The notes beneath the pieces are model-generated. The model was not told the DNA's origin. It saw only the letters and a list, made by a program, of their open reading frames with translations, and ran no database searches. Positions 1-16,261 of a stretch of 64,000 nucleotides of DNA are shown here, in pieces. The stretch lies in the NCBI GenBank assembly GCA_945643635.1, contig CALZFC010000005.1, forward strand, positions 834,501 to 898,500, in the 5' to 3' direction. Each line of letters begins with the position of its first letter. Within the stretch, counting starts at the first letter, position 1. Source of the DNA: Allodiplogaster sudhausi (taxonomy: Eukaryota > Nematoda > Chromadorea > Rhabditida > Diplogasteridae). Made by a program: the position numbers and the translations under genes.

Positions 1-332
1 GTCCTATTCGGCTGCATTCAACGCAAGTATACAGTGGAAAAATAAACATTTGCCATTTCGCTCCGTGGTTTTGCACACTTATTTGCTACTACTTAGATAT
101 AGTGGTCGTAAATCTAGCTGGAGATGGAGAGTGCAGACGATTTGCCATGGACATAAAGCAGATACAGAAGGTCTAAAGTAGAGCATATGTACCAATTGAA
201 TATTTTTTTATGTGCTAACAATATGGTTTTGTAAGATCAGTAATATTATTTGATAAAACAACGACGGAGATGAAAGTCATGCATGTCAAATAAGCCTGGT
301 GAATGTTGAAGCACATGGCACAAGCCAACAGT

Positions 333-404
333 GTCATTCTGGCCGAGCGGTCTAAGGCGCTGCGTTCAGGTCGCAGTCCTCTTCGGAGGAATCCTGCGGA
401 TGAC
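333..404 (+). pseudogene. tRNA-Leu(CAG) pseudogene, T-arm deletion
   Basis: Matches the intact tRNA-Leu at 26651 over the acceptor stem, D-arm, anticodon arm (loop TTCAGGT) and variable arm. It lacks 11 bases covering the 5' half of the T-arm (the GCGCAGGTTCG of the intact copy), so the T-stem-loop cannot form. The 3' acceptor strand GGATGAC is present. The upstream spacer matches the other two tRNA loci, so this is a duplicated gene that decayed rather than an independent insertion. Confidence 0.85.
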
Positions 405-1083
405 AAATCTTTTCCTCCTTTTTACTTGTACAGTGTATGATAAAAGAAATCAAAATTCTGAACAGGCAAGCTGCATACTGTTTGCATATGTGAACCGTGA
501 ACTGTTTGCTTTCTCTCCTCAAAGCTGTGTTTCTTCTCGCCTCCGTCCACCTCAGTGTAAAGAGAATACAGCTGCTTAACGGCACGTGAACATTCTTTAC
601 TACCGGGCTTCAACACTTTCATGCTCGTCTCTTCACTCTCTTATTCTCTCCTTTTCTCTCAGGGCAAGAAAGAAAGAGCTGTAGCGAATATAAAGTGCCA
701 GAAAGTAAGAAAAGGTACTAACACTTTGCTGTGTTGTTTTTATTCGCATTCGATGATAAACTCAATTTCTTTATCAACATGTTGCAATCAAGATATTATG
801 AGCGAAGAGAGAGAATATAGGAGAGGATCACTGCGAAGCGAATTATATGTGGATAAAGTTGGTGTGTCGTGGAGACTTAAATTGCGTGGGTAGCAAGTTG
901 AAATGGCGAAGCTTTTCATCGTGCGCTTTCGTCTTTCGTCACGTGACGAATCTGCTTCTTAATAGGAGAAATGATTATTCGTCTGAAATAAAGAAAAAAA
1001 CATGTGAAATTTATGGAACCTCGAGAACTGCCATGAAGAATTCGGAAAAGTCCGAAATTGGCTTCAGTGCGATATTAAAATCT

Positions 1084-3713
1084 TCATTGGGCTAAAACAG
1101 AATTTGTGTTCATCCTTACGAGTTTAAGAAGTAAGTACAATTTGCTCGAAAACAAATCGTCTGATACCGTATCATCAGAAGTTTGCGTGGTAGGAACAGG
1201 CGGGGAAGCGGAAGTTGAGGAGAAGCTAGAAGCCATTTCGAAGGCAAACTTTTCCATTTCCCGAGCGAACTTGCGAAGTTCCTCAACAGCTTCAGGCGAC
1301 AAGGAAAGCTGTTGAATCTAAGGAGTGAAAAGGAGATGAGAAACAAAGTAAGAATAAAGCTGGTAATTTTTCGAAAGATTTGTTGTTTATTTAAATTGTT
1401 GCAGGAGAGTGACATAGTTAATTTGTTTACTTTCATAATTTCTAGACATACATATGTATGTATGTATTTATGTATGTATGTCTAATCTCGTTGTTGGAAA
1501 CGAACATGCCTTTTTTTGAAGTTCATCTGTAGTCACTTCCGGATTCTCAATAATCTTATGCACATGAGAGATGTATTCTTGTAGTTCAGAAGAAAGTTCG
1601 AGAGATCGAACAGATATCTTCAAAGAATTTCTCATATTATTTCAGCTGTATGAGCAGACAACAGAGTTCTTGGGAAAGTTCTTAAGTGATATTCACTACC
1701 TCATGCAAAACCTTCTCCATCCAGAGCTCGAGCTTGATGATGACGTCCGCAATGTCGGCCTTAATCAACGAAATAGAATACAAGTTTGTTCCTTGCACTG
1801 GAATATGTATACTGTTTTGTAAAGGTAGGAAAGAAAGTGTAGACATGCCCTGTTTTCTGCGTATTCTGAGATGCTTTGCACACGTTATCATTCCGGGTTT
1901 AGTCAGTCTGTAGATGACGTCACTCGCGTGGGTGATGGATGCCTCATTGTGGAAGAGAGGATTCAAGACGGCATTTAGGAACGGCCGACGCGCGAGGACG
2001 AAAGCGTTCAAGTTAGTCACACTCGCCTGGGTTCAACTATTCATTTCTCAAGCCATAAGCTCTAGAGTATTAATTGACTATGTGACAGGTTCAATATTGT
2101 ATGCATATCACTTGAATATTAGAGAACTAGAAGGTGCAAGGTTACTCTCATATATGAATGATGATCCTTTGTACTGAATTAGCTCAGGAACGAAATTCAG
2201 AACAATTAGAATGCATGGGCACCTCAGTGTCCGGCGAGGCAGGCACAATTCGGAACCTGTCTTGATTATTTTCAGTAGTTGCCTTTCCAGTAGTTACCTT
2301 TAAGAGAGAAATATTTTTATTTACATCTTTGCGGGGACAGAAGAGGGAGCTTGCCTCTGCCTTGTCTTCTGTGGGAGGCGAAGAAGAAGAGGAAGCCGGC
2401 AACAATTCTTCAAAAGAATTCCAGAACACTTCTTCGACACGATGATTGAAATCTCTCATCTCAAGGGACTGCGCAACAGGCGCACTCATTGCAAGTATTA
2501 TCATCTGGAATGAGAAGCACGATATACTTCGATCTTGACACATTACGAGTGAATATTTCATGAATTTATGAATTGTTAAAAGCACAGAAAGTAATATAAT
2601 AAAACCTTATCTCTGATTTCCTATACGGTCAAGCTGGGATCCTCCATAATTGCTTGACATCCTTGAACGAGCTGAAGCCCTTCCGCCGAAAGATTCTGCG
2701 ATAGCGCAGTTACCTGAAAATCGAATGATCTTTGTGAATTCCAAAGAAATGCAAAGACTTCTATTGATGGTTGTCAAACAAAGTATTTAATCCAATCATG
2801 GACAAAAGCTATTTTGACTCATCTCGTCAAAGCGTCCCCTCATCCAGGTAGACATTCTTCCAAGGGCAGCGTTCAGGGAGTCCTTAACGGATAGGTGTAG
2901 GGTTAAAAAGAAAATGTGTGCCTTAAGAGGAGAAAAATCAATAAGCGCTTGCGTACTTCCCGTAATCTCAGTAGGGTTTATAAGTAGAAATGAATATATC
3001 AACATAGAGAGATTCTGTAGATTTGATTTCATAAGAAGAAAACGAACTTCATCACTTCTTGAAGAAATGTACGCATCGATCGCTTGCATCGATTCATGGG
3101 CATTTTTCTGCACAGCGAAGATGGAGGACAGCCTATAGGCGGCATGAGAATCTTTGAAGAAGCTGCGCATGAGCTGGGTACGGTACGGCTCTCGGATGGC
3201 TGCGATCGCGTTGAGGAAAAGAACTGGTATCTGGAAATAGTAGTTATGCTTGACTATAAAATGTGCTTGTCAATGTGAATTTTGCTTAAACTTTGCTTTT
3301 TAAAATTATTTTATTGATACAAGCTTTTCTGTGATTTGTTTTAGAGTGTTAAAGAAATTCATCTAAACAAAAATCATAGAACAAAGCAAACGAAACTAGA
3401 AATTATCGACTCTCGTTCAAATAAAAGTGATTTTTCGGTGGTATATAAAAAAAGAAATAAATATATCACTATTGTCGACGAATCGCTTTCTGATTCTCTG
3501 TTCTCTGGGGCGATCCGCTTGAAGTCTTGGTCTTGAACCTTTAGAAAAGACATGCAAGTACATTTCATGAATCTATGGATTGAAAAGAGAGTGTTCTTAG
3601 AAAGTCGACTATATTTGAGGCTATTTAGGCTAATAAGGATGGAATTAAACTTGTTGTGGACGAGCGGAGACGCCAAGAGACCAGAGAGCGAGCAGAACGA
3701 AGACCACTCGCAT
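1084..3713 (-). pseudogene. Family-1 modular secreted protein, copy A (two-module pseudogene)
   Basis: Exons on the minus strand: signal peptide (3651-3713, MRVVFVLLALWSLGVSARPQ..), short linker (3470-3538), module 1 (3048-3230, 2823-2882, 2606-2713, 2325-2504), bridging exon (2223-2297), then the last module (about 1849-2026, 1700-1759, 1510-1617, 1084-1317). The middle module of copies B and C is absent. Disabling changes: TAG in the 36-residue exon (2621-2623), donor GT changed to AT after 2823, and the 65-residue exon of the last module out of frame relative to B and C (178 nt instead of 195). The C-terminal exon stays open and ends in a Ser/Thr/Pro-rich tail. Function unknown; see copy C for the architecture. 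Confidence 0.7.
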
Positions 3714-4480
3714 CTTGCCTCCTGAACTTTTCCATTCATTTAAATACACGGATATTTCCGAAATATATGTATATTCATTTTTGTAGATTTTCAGAGCATT
3801 TGCACAATAGAATAGCTACTGTAATTTTAGAATACTACAAAGATCTTCTTTCAACAAAGTTTTTAAGGGAAAAAGTAGAACATAATAATGCAGCTGAGGA
3901 TGAGATTATTTTTGTGGCACCTCATGCTTTGCTGTCTCTGGAGAACCACTTTTATGCTAGTAAAGCAAAGGTTTTCTTTATGGCAATCAGTTTGTTTTCT
4001 TTATAATTCATTTTCATTTCTGCGATTCTCAGACTTCCCTTCTCGCTTCTCTTCCCTTTATTTGCTGCATCATGGGAAAGCGAATTCTTTGAAAGAAAAA
4101 AAAATTTGCCAATTTTTGCCGAAATGCTGCGAATGTCGTTTGAATGCCCAGAGTGGTACATCTTTTTCTCTCTTAATCAGAACTCAAATATTCTGTAGAC
4201 AAATAAGGTTTGCCAATAATTCTGAATTATGATAATTTATGTGAAAAGCTGGTAAGTAGCAAAACTTTGGGATATTTATTTTTAACACATACAGAGTGTA
4301 TTATGTATGTATATGTAAGTGCATTTGGAGGTACATATATGTACATATGTACATACATACATGGATTACGAAATATGTATCCCTGACCACGTCCATTTTG
4401 AAACAAGGTCTCTTTGCATTGTTATTAACTATTGGTGATCATGTAATACAAAATGAGGTTTTGCAATACATCTTCCTTTG

Positions 4481-4735
4481 TTAAACATACTGCGCATTGA
4501 GCCATAGTAACTGTTCATAGGCTTTGTGACATGAACATGATACATAATAGGTATGAATCGCTAAGACGGTTGCTCGCCCTCCGGGATGCTGTAGAAAGTC
4601 AAGCAGAATACCAATCTCACAAACTGTTGGTTGCTCCAGTTCTAAACAGTTACGAGAACTATCGGGGGTTCTTTTGATGCGAGCAACACGAATACCACGT
4701 TTATTTTTTATGGTGACGTCATTTAAAAAAGGCAA
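4481..4735 (-). pseudogene. Family-2 secreted protein fragment (copy A)
   Basis: An open stretch on the minus strand contains LELEQPTVCEIGILLDFLQ followed by HPGGRATV, matching the last exon of the intact family-2 gene (LELGE..., LDILQHPGEQTT; 25123-25230). No signal-peptide exon or middle exons were found upstream in this unit, so only the C-terminal exon survives, and it reads past the normal stop. Its position relative to family-1 copy A is the same as in units 2 and 3. Confidence 0.55.
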
Positions 4736-4825
4736 TAAGGTAACCTAAAAAGAGTATTTCGTTTTGAGCCTGGTTCATTTATTCATTATTCATTTTGTTT
4801 AATTTCTGCGATTCCTTCTTCGTTT

Positions 4826-5045
4826 CTCTTCTCTTCTCTTCTCTTCTCTTCTCTTCTCTTCTCTTCTCTTCTCTTCTCTTCTCTTCTCTTCTCTTCTCTT
4901 CTCTTCTCTTCTCTTCTCTTCTCTTCTCTTCTCTTCTCTTCTCTTCTCTTCTCTTCTCTTCTCTTCTCTTCTCTTCTCTTCTCTTCTCTTCTCTTCTCTT
5001 CTCTTCTCTTCTCTTCTCTTCTCTTCTCTTCTCTTCTCTTCTCTT
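4826..5045. repeat. (CTCTT)n pentanucleotide microsatellite
   Basis: About 44 nearly perfect tandem copies of CTCTT in 220 bp. Equivalent places in the paralogous spacers (about 15700 and 24335) and the neighbouring repeat at about 4045 carry only two or three units, so the tract expanded after duplication. Reading frames through it (REEKR or LLFSS repeats) are artefacts. Confidence 0.97.
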
Positions 5046-5413
5046 TGTTTGCTTGAATCATGGGCAAGGGAATTCAATGAAAAAAAACAGAAAAATGAAC
5101 TTTTTGCCAATTTGTTTTGGCATTCGTTTGGAATTCGAAATGCTAATGACTAATGCATTTGGTATGGCCAGATATGTTCATCATTTTTACGCTTAATTCA
5201 GCTGACAGATAAAATTTGCCAGAAAATTCTGAATTATGGTGATATGTGATAAGTTTGTATGTAGTAAAAACAAGAAGTTGGGGATATCTTATAATATAAT
5301 GGTCTGATAGCTACAACCTCTTCTCGATACAGCACCGAGCATTCTATTTTAGACATGTTAAAATGGACCGCTATTGAAAATGCGTGAGCTGGAGACGGAG
5401 AGTGCAGACGACG

Positions 5414-5416
<3 letters not shown>

Positions 5417-5454
<38 letters not shown>

Positions 5455-5487
5455 GAGAGAGAGAAAGAGAGAGAGAGAGAGAAAGAT

Positions 5488-5550
<63 letters not shown>

Positions 5551-5565
5551 AAGAGAGAGAGAGAA

Positions 5566-5600
<35 letters not shown>

Positions 5601-5602
5601 AA

Positions 5603-5651
<49 letters not shown>

Positions 5652-5662
5652 AAGAGAGAGAG
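5417..5662. repeat. Imperfect (GA)n tract
   Basis: About 245 bp of GA repeats with interspersed AAAG units, purine-only on the plus strand. Open frames over it encode only Arg/Glu repeats and are not genes. Confidence 0.95.
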
Positions 5663-5908
5663 TTCGGCTCGCTATGGCGATAGAAGCAGATCCAGAAGGC
5701 GTGGACCAAACCTCTAAAAGGTTTTAACTAGTAGCCTATATATGTACTTGCAGATGAATATTTTATATTTAATTATGTTCTTAACTTTCGTACGATTAAT
5801 AGTACTATTTGCGAAAGAATGACTGATTGTGAGATTAGAATCGAAAAATTTTTTCCTCCTTATCAAATAGGCACTGTGAATGTTGAAGCACTTTGCTTAA
5901 TCAAGCGT

Positions 5909-5991
5909 GTCATTCTGGCCGAGCGGTCTAAGGCGCTGCGTTCAGGTAGCAGTCCTCTTCGGAGTGCGCATGTTCGAATCCTGCCGATTAA
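5909..5991 (+). pseudogene. tRNA-Leu(CAG) pseudogene, mutated stems
   Basis: Full length relative to the intact gene at 26651 but with base changes in paired positions: the 3' anticodon stem reads AGCAG instead of CGCAG, the T-stem pairs GCATG with CCTGC, and the 3' acceptor strand ends GATTAA, which cannot pair with GTCATTC. The anticodon loop still reads CAG. It sits about 0.7 kb upstream of esterase copy 1, as the intact tRNA does for esterase copy 2. Confidence 0.75.
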
Positions 5992-6114
5992 AAAAGGTTT
6001 TCCAATTTTCAGTTTATGCCATTAATGGCAGTAGAATATTAATCTGAAAAGCAATCACGTACGGTTATGTAAATACATAAGCCCGCAAGCACGTTGTTTG
6101 AATAGCCTCTTTGC

Positions 6115-6212
6115 TCTCTCTCTCTTTCTCTCTCTCTCTCGCTCCCTCTCTCATTCTCTCTCTCTTTCTCTCTCTCCCTCTCTCTCTCTCTCACTCTCTC
6201 TCTCTCTCTCTG
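6115..6212. repeat. (CT)n tract upstream of esterase 1
   Basis: About 100 bp of CT repeats with CCT and TTT interruptions. The paralogous location upstream of esterase 2 (about 26855-26950) also carries a CT tract, so it predates the duplication. The rest of 5992-6694 has further CT-rich patches and no recognisable gene. Confidence 0.9.
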
Positions 6213-6694
6213 TTCAATGCTACTTCACAACGACTCAGTCTGGTATAGGGAATACAGCTGCGTATCGTAAAAAGTGATCAATTTTTACTACCGGGCACAA
6301 AAATTTCATGCTTGTTTCCTCACTCATTTTCTCTCCACAACTTACTTGTCCGCTATCTCTCCCTCTTTCCCTCTCTCTTTCTCTCACATTCTCTCTCTCC
6401 TCTTCATTGCTTGGTCCCCAACCATTTTGAGAAATATTAATTTTCATATTGAGTTGTGTATAATCCAAAGTTTGCGAAACCGCCTATCACTTTCCGTCCT
6501 CTCTCTCTCTCTTTTTCTCGCTCACTTCACCTGCCTTCTGCTCCTTTTCTCCCTTCGTCATTTTCAGCACTTTACAATGCATGTAGCGTGATCGGTGAGA
6601 GGAATTTCCTCATTCTTTGTCTCTCTTCATTCAAATGTGCCATTTTGCAACTATTTCTCCCTGAGGAGTAATATGTTATCCACATCATTAAGCC

Positions 6695-10451
<3,757 letters not shown>

Positions 10452-10586
10452 GAGAAGGTTAAAGATGCTGTATGATGTAAGCTTCGTGGCTCATTGTTAC
10501 GGAACTATCGTAGGAGAATTTAATAAGAATTATTCTGTTTTTAAATGTGCAATATCTATATAACTACATACAATAAGAGTTGATTA

Positions 10587-10592
10587 AATAAA
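10587..10592 (+). terminator. Polyadenylation signal of esterase 1
   Basis: AATAAA 136 bases after the esterase 1 stop, in 'gattaaataaat'. The same context follows esterase 2, so the 3' end is conserved between the copies. Confidence 0.7.
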
Positions 10593-11143
10593 TGACGGTT
10601 ATTTGGAAACCTGAATGAGCATGTATGTATGTATGTAGTGTACACTACAGAATGCCAAGTAGGCTAGCCAGCAAGTTTCAGAAGGCAAAGATTTTCATCG
10701 CGTTTAATGTCTCTCTCCTATGTATCTCATTGCTACTGCACTCTTTATCTCCGTTGAACTTAGTGATATCCTAATGGCCTGGGAGCCAGCCTGTTAAGAA
10801 AAGAAAACCGCCCAATGTTTTGGATGCTTCCGAGCACGAGTCCAGCCGACTACAATGCTGCCCGCTAAATTTTTTTTGAATGGCGCGAGTTTCGAATATT
10901 TTCTCTTTCATATCAGCAGCTCTTCCTTCATTCATTCATTTGCGAGGGGTCGATATCGTTTTGATCTCTAATAAGAATTCAAAGTGCGTGGGGGGTAGAA
11001 AAAATACAGTAAACACCCCCCCCCCCTCCCAATAAAAATGAGTGTTCATTTGTCAAGAGAGATTTTTTGAGCGTTCGAGCCACTTGCAATCGAAGTATCT
11101 ATGAAGATCACCTTGATCAAACAAGGAAAAAAAGAAATACTAT

Positions 11144-14100
11144 TTATTTGCTGGAGACCTTTTTCAAGACTTTGCCTTTCTTTTGTTCATCAACTGCTTT
11201 ATTCAGCGTTGTATCGATAACCTTTGGGGGGGGGGGGATCGACGCATACGAGTTCGCCAAGCCGGGGTTGACAGTTCCCGGCCTCGTCTTCGCTTTAAAA
11301 TTTTCATTACGCCACTTGCGAACATTTCCATGGTGTCAGCGAACTTGAGGAGTTCATCCCTAGCTTCATCCGACAAGTAAAGATGACGAAGCTAAGGAGG
11401 GAAATGGTGGTGTAAAAAGAAGTGCGAAGAGTTTTTTCATAAGAAATTTTATTTATTTAATTATTGAAGAAAAAAAATTGAACTTTAATTACTTAATTTA
11501 TAGGCATTCTCAATTCTAATGGTAGTGGTCGAAATGACCATGCCTTTTGTTCAAGTTCATCTGTAGAATCTTCCGCATTGCTAATGATGTGATGCACAAA
11601 TGAGATGTATTCTTGAAGTTAAGGAGAAAGTTCGTTGGATCGAACAGATATCTTCAAAGAGTCTGTGAGCTGTATGAAAAGAAAACAGAGTTCTTGGAAA
11701 TTAGATTGTTTTTTTTCGGTTTCGTCTTAACCTCATGCAAAACCTTCCTCATCCAGAGTTTCAGCTTGACGACAACCTCCACAATTGAAATAAAAAAACC
11801 ATAGAAATAGTTCCAGTTAGTTCCCCGGAATGGACTAAGTATACATTTTCTGTCAAGGAAGGAAAGAAAGTGTGGACATGCCGTGTCTTCCCGGCTCTCT
11901 ACGTATTCCATGATGCCGAGCACTCGCTCCTTCGCATTCTTTCCCGGCTCAGTCAGCTTGTGGATTACGAACATAGCGTGGGTGAGGGATTCCTCATTGT
12001 CGAAGAGACGTATCATGACGGTATTTAGGAACGAGCCACGCACGAGGGCGAAAGCGTTCAAGTTTGTCACGATCTCCTGTGTCCAAATATTTATTTCTCA
12101 AACTATGCTCTATTGCATAAATTGACTCGTTCAGTTATGGGATATGTTCAATATTTTATGGATTCCACTTGAATACTAGAGAACGAGACGGTGCAACCTG
12201 CGTATAAGCCCTATATTCCTAGAAGGAATTCGATACCAGTCGTTTCTGTTATTGAACTGTTTCCTATAAATGAACCGCTTCTGGCGAAGCCGTCTTCGAA
12301 TCTTCATTCATCGTCGAAGTCAAAAGAGTTCGACGAATGGTATATTCCAGCAATTCAGCGAGCTCTTTGAGTCGTGGAGAATTGCTGATCGGCCACCTTT
12401 TGAGCTTGCGAAGCTAAATTTTATGAACCGTAATTATTCACAAATGTGTGGGAGGGGGGGGGGTGTCTAAGCAAAGTTAAGGAGTATGAAACTCTAAATG
12501 GAAAATGAACTTGTCGCCTTGCCTGCTGATGAACGTCTTCTTTTGTGTTTTGCGGGTTCAGAAGGGTGTCTATGATACTGTCGATAAATTGAATCTCCGC
12601 AGTCGGAAGTTCCATTACTTTCTTCACCATCTTAACACTTGCAAATTGGTTGACATGCAGTTATTTATTTTCAAAATTAAGAAAAGCATAGTTCTCCAAG
12701 TGTTCCCAGATCACATCACTTTTGATTAAATAAATAGATAAAATAACCTCGCTGAAGACTGTCTCCAGATAGCCTTTGACCTTTTTGAGCACAACCATAA
12801 CAAATCCCTTAAAGGCGATGATATTTCAAAATAATCTTTTTTCTGCAGTCTATGTCAAATTTATTTTTTTCGAATTAAAAAAAAGTTCGGCAAACTCTGT
12901 CGTAGTCTTCCAAGCTCGCGATGAACGCGTCGAGATTTCTAGCCCGTTTACAACCCGAGAGCTCGGGAGCAACGAGATGGCCAAGGATGACGCCGGCGGT
13001 GATTCTGTCACGGGGGCTGGAGAAGAGCTTCTCAATGATTGCTACCGAGTCGAACAGGTCCATAAATGCGACGGCGTTGATGAATATGAAGGGAAGCTGC
13101 AAAGGACGAGATCCTTCTCATCTTCAAATAGAACCTAAGTGTTTTATGAATAAGGTTAGCTGTCCTATTTTGATATTATTTTCATATTTAGGTGGTATTC
13201 CTTCCAACTCAATAAGTACAGGAGTGAAAGTGAAGAAGATTGGAATGATTGCGCACCTCCGCGGCCGGCGGGACAGGCCAAAGATTTTCTTCATCTTGGT
13301 CAATTGCCGTTCCAGTAGTCACCTTTAATTTAAAAAAAAGAAAGTTAGCAGTCTACCATTGCGGCGAAGAATAGAACAAGCCTTTGCTTTCTGTGTGGTG
13401 GAAGGCGAAGAAGAAGAGGAAGCTGCATTCATGTCTTCAACAGATTTCAAGACCGCTTCCTCGATGCGATGAGCGAACTGTCCCATCTCAATGAGATCAG
13501 CAGCAGGCAAGGCGATACTCAGTTTCTTGATCTGGAATGAGACGTGATAGGATAATTCGATCGAGAGAGTATATTTTGAACTAAATAATCATTTCAGAGA
13601 TTGATGTAAGCAAATGATCACCTTTTCTGAGAGTTCATTGACGGTTAATCCCCGTGGATCCACCAGATTTGCATGAATATCTCGAACGAGCTGAAGCTCT
13701 TCCTCCGAAAGATTCTTCGACAGCTCTGTTGCCTGAAAGTCAAATGCTCTCTTTAAATTCTGCTGAATCTAATCATCTTAAAAATCTATTTTGTCAATCA
13801 ATCAATCAACGCTTTATTTCAACGGGTTAATGGATTCCGTGGAGCGCCATGAGTCTTCGCCATTCTCGGGGATTTGATGCATGATGGAGAAAGTTGGCAC
13901 CAAGGATCTTGGCAAAGTCGTCCCGCCATTTCGTAGCCGGTCTCTGCGAACTTCGGAGAGACCGATAATGTCTGCCTTGATGTTGCTGATCTCGTGGAGG
14001 AAGGCGTCTTCACGAGATTGGTCGATTAGGGATAGGACGTTTAATGTCGCCAAGAAGAAGTAGACCATGGTTTGGGGATACACTGCACGGGGCCGAAGTA

Positions 14101-15473
14101 CGGCTTGCAGCGGAATCCAGAAAGATGATGAAGAGAGAGAGCGAAAGGGAAAGAAACCGCCCGCGATCAATGCATCAAAGCTATTTTGACTTGCCTTATA
14201 ATAGAGTTCCGCCATCCAGATGCCCACTTTCTCAAGGACAGACTTCAGGAAGTGCGTATCCTTAATAATAATATATAAGAATATTAAAAAGAGAATGTAC
14301 ATATGTATGCCATAGAAGGGAGTAAACATCAATAATTATATGCATACTTCTCGTAATCCCAGTAGTTTTTCTGTGTAGAAATGCACAAACATATTATCTT
14401 CAAATACGCTTTCATTTGAAGACTAACTGTGTCGTTTCTGGAAGAGATGTACGCGACGAACAGTTCCATCCTTTCATTGGCATTCAGTTTCCAAGATCCG
14501 AAAATGGAGGACAGCTCAAGGGCAAGGGAGAGCTCGCTTGGCTCTTTGAAGAGGAGATGCATTAAACGGATACGGAACGGTTCTTGGACTTCTGCGAACG
14601 CGTTGAGGAAGAGGACTGGGAACTGGAAATAAGAAAGTTTTGCTATCTAATGTACATGCATCCCGCAACGAAGTTGTTGTTCGAATATTTAACATTTCTA
14701 TGCCTATCTAACAATCGGCCTAAAACAGCGATAAATTAGCTTGTGCATGTCAGTGTAAAAAATAACTCTGCATTTTAAAATTATTTTGTTCATAGAGGTT
14801 TTTTGTTTGTGAATTTTCTCGAGTTTTTCAGGACATGCTACGTGTTAGAAACAAAAACGAGAAAGTAATCGTTATTTTGCATTAAAAATGAAAATTTTCG
14901 GTATCGTCTGTCTTGCTGTTACCTAGAATTAAGTATCCCTACTGTGACCTGGGGGGGGGGCTGGGTGGCTTACCATTAGCGAAAAGTGACACCGCTTATC
15001 AGCACGATCAACCCGCCCCTCCACTCGCTCGGGGGGGGGGGGGGGAATCCTCCAGAATTGCGGGTTAGCTGTGCGGGAAAAGCTCTGCCTAATCTTCATC
15101 TGCCACTTCTTCGAAATCGCCGGCGCCCATCGATCGCCTACTTCCATTTGATAGAACCCCGGTGGATTCCATCAGTACATTAGCCCGATAAGCGAATGAA
15201 CAGGAACAGTAACCGCAGCTGTTGACGAAGTGCTTTCCGATTCAGGAATAATCTGGTTGGACTCTGGATCGTAGTAGATCACATTGTCGTTTCCAGCCTG
15301 TAGAAAAAAGGGGAAGTACACTTAATGAATCTATGGATTGAAAAGAGAGTGTTAGTAAAAAAAATCGACTATATTTATGGTTATTTAGGCTAATAAGAAT
15401 AGAATCCAACTGGTTGTGGACGAGCGGAGACGCCAAGAGGCTAGAGAGCGAGTAGAACGAAGACCACTCGCAT
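11144..15473 (-). pseudogene. Family-1 modular secreted protein, copy B (three-module pseudogene)
   Basis: Minus-strand exons: 15411-15473 (signal peptide), 15214-15297, module 1 (14428-14622, 14195-14260, 13622-13732, about 13388-13531), bridge 13257-13322, module 2 (12896-13096, 12748-12807, 12523-12630, about 12312-12413), module 3 (11882-12076, E4 near 11770, about 11544-11651, 11144-11391). It has the same architecture as copy C. Disabling changes: Trp codon to TAG in the signal peptide (15441-15443), TAA in the 36-residue exon of module 3 (11619-11621), and rearranged sequence at the module-3 E4 acceptor. The donor after 14195 is GC (TATAAG|gcaagt) where copy C has GT. A 380-bp RTE derivative sits in the intron between 13732 and 14195. 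Poly-G runs interrupt 11226-11237, 12451-12462, about 14947 and about 15030. Confidence 0.7.
13793..14172 (-). mobile_element. Internally deleted RTE-type LINE derivative
   Basis: Present in copy B and absent from the same intron of copy C (near 23235), so the borders are clear. A near-identical target duplication (AAA[T/G]CTATTTTG) flanks it. On the minus strand it starts with a possible 5' UTR, then encodes the start of an RTE endonuclease (ATLNVLSL..., ADIIGLSEVRR). It then passes directly, in another frame, into the conserved RTE reverse-transcriptase C-terminus (TKWRDDFAKILGAN, NPREWRRL). It ends AATAAAGCG plus (TTGA)n, the short tandem-repeat tail typical of RTE. Almost all of EN and RT is missing, so it must have moved with a partner's machinery. 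Confidence 0.8.
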
Positions 15474-16261
15474 CTTTTAAATATATATTCATTTTTGATG
15501 ATTTTTCACAATAACTAGTGTAATATAGCTTAAAAAATAGATCTATAAACTAGAGCAATATCAAAGGCAGCTGAGCAAGAGACGCGCTTCTTATGGCAGC
15601 TTATGCTTTCTTGTCTCTAGTGCGCCTCTTTTATATGTCAGGTGGTTTTCATGATTCATTTAATTTAATTTCTGCGATTCTCAGACTCACCTTTCCGCTT
15701 CTCTTCTCTCAGCTTGCTTGAATCATTAGCAAGAGAATCTACTGAGAGAAGACAAAATAAACTCCAATTTTTGCCGGAATGCTCGAAAGAATAATGCATT
15801 TTGTTGGCTCCATTTTTAGTACGTACCGGGTGTATTATAAGTGCATTTGGAGCTTCATGGAATGTATGTACATATGTATTTTATTGCGGTGATATAGGTT
15901 GACGAATGAGAAGAGAGATAGTCCGTAATCTGATGATAAATTATCACGCAACATATGAAAAATGGATTTAAAAAAAAAGAAAGTAAGTTAAAGAAATAGA
16001 TCGAAACTAATAGATATTCATTGGTATTTCGCAGAAAAACAGCGTATTTACGGAATTTGGAGATAGAAGTAGATTGAAAACCAAACTCAGGCAGACTATT
16101 CCAAATACGAACAACTCTAAATGAATATCAAATATGAATCCCTAAATAGGAAAAAAAATTAATAGGTGGTTTTGCATCACACATTCCATTGTTCAACACA
16201 TTGTTTACTGAGCTAGAGGCTTTATGACATGAAGATTTTGTAGGTTTTATGGCATGAAGAT

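Larger units (their letters stand above)
4013..5290. repeat. Dispersed repeat, two partial copies in tandem
   Basis: Segments at about 4013-4280 and 4785-5290 share the order 'tttctgcgatt', a CTCTT stretch, 'gaatcatggg', a poly-A-rich part with 'tttttgcc', then 'ttctgaattatg' and 'gggatat'. Single copies of the same segment lie upstream of the family-1 start in the other units (about 15665-15800 and 24303-24610). It is part of the duplicated spacer. No coding sequence is recognised. Confidence 0.55.

Noticed and set aside
4786..5196. Open frames of REEKR or LLFSS repeats
   Set aside because: They are translations of the (CTCTT)n microsatellite, open because the 5-bp repeat has no stops in several frames.
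5371..5727. Long Arg/Glu-rich open frames
   Set aside because: Pure (GA)n low complexity on both strands; no coding context.
14929..15147. Open frame starting MEVGDRW, also present near 23700-23766
   Set aside because: Lies in a family-1 intron next to a poly-G run and is shared by copies B and C only because the whole locus was duplicated; it is not in copy A and has no start or splice context of its own.
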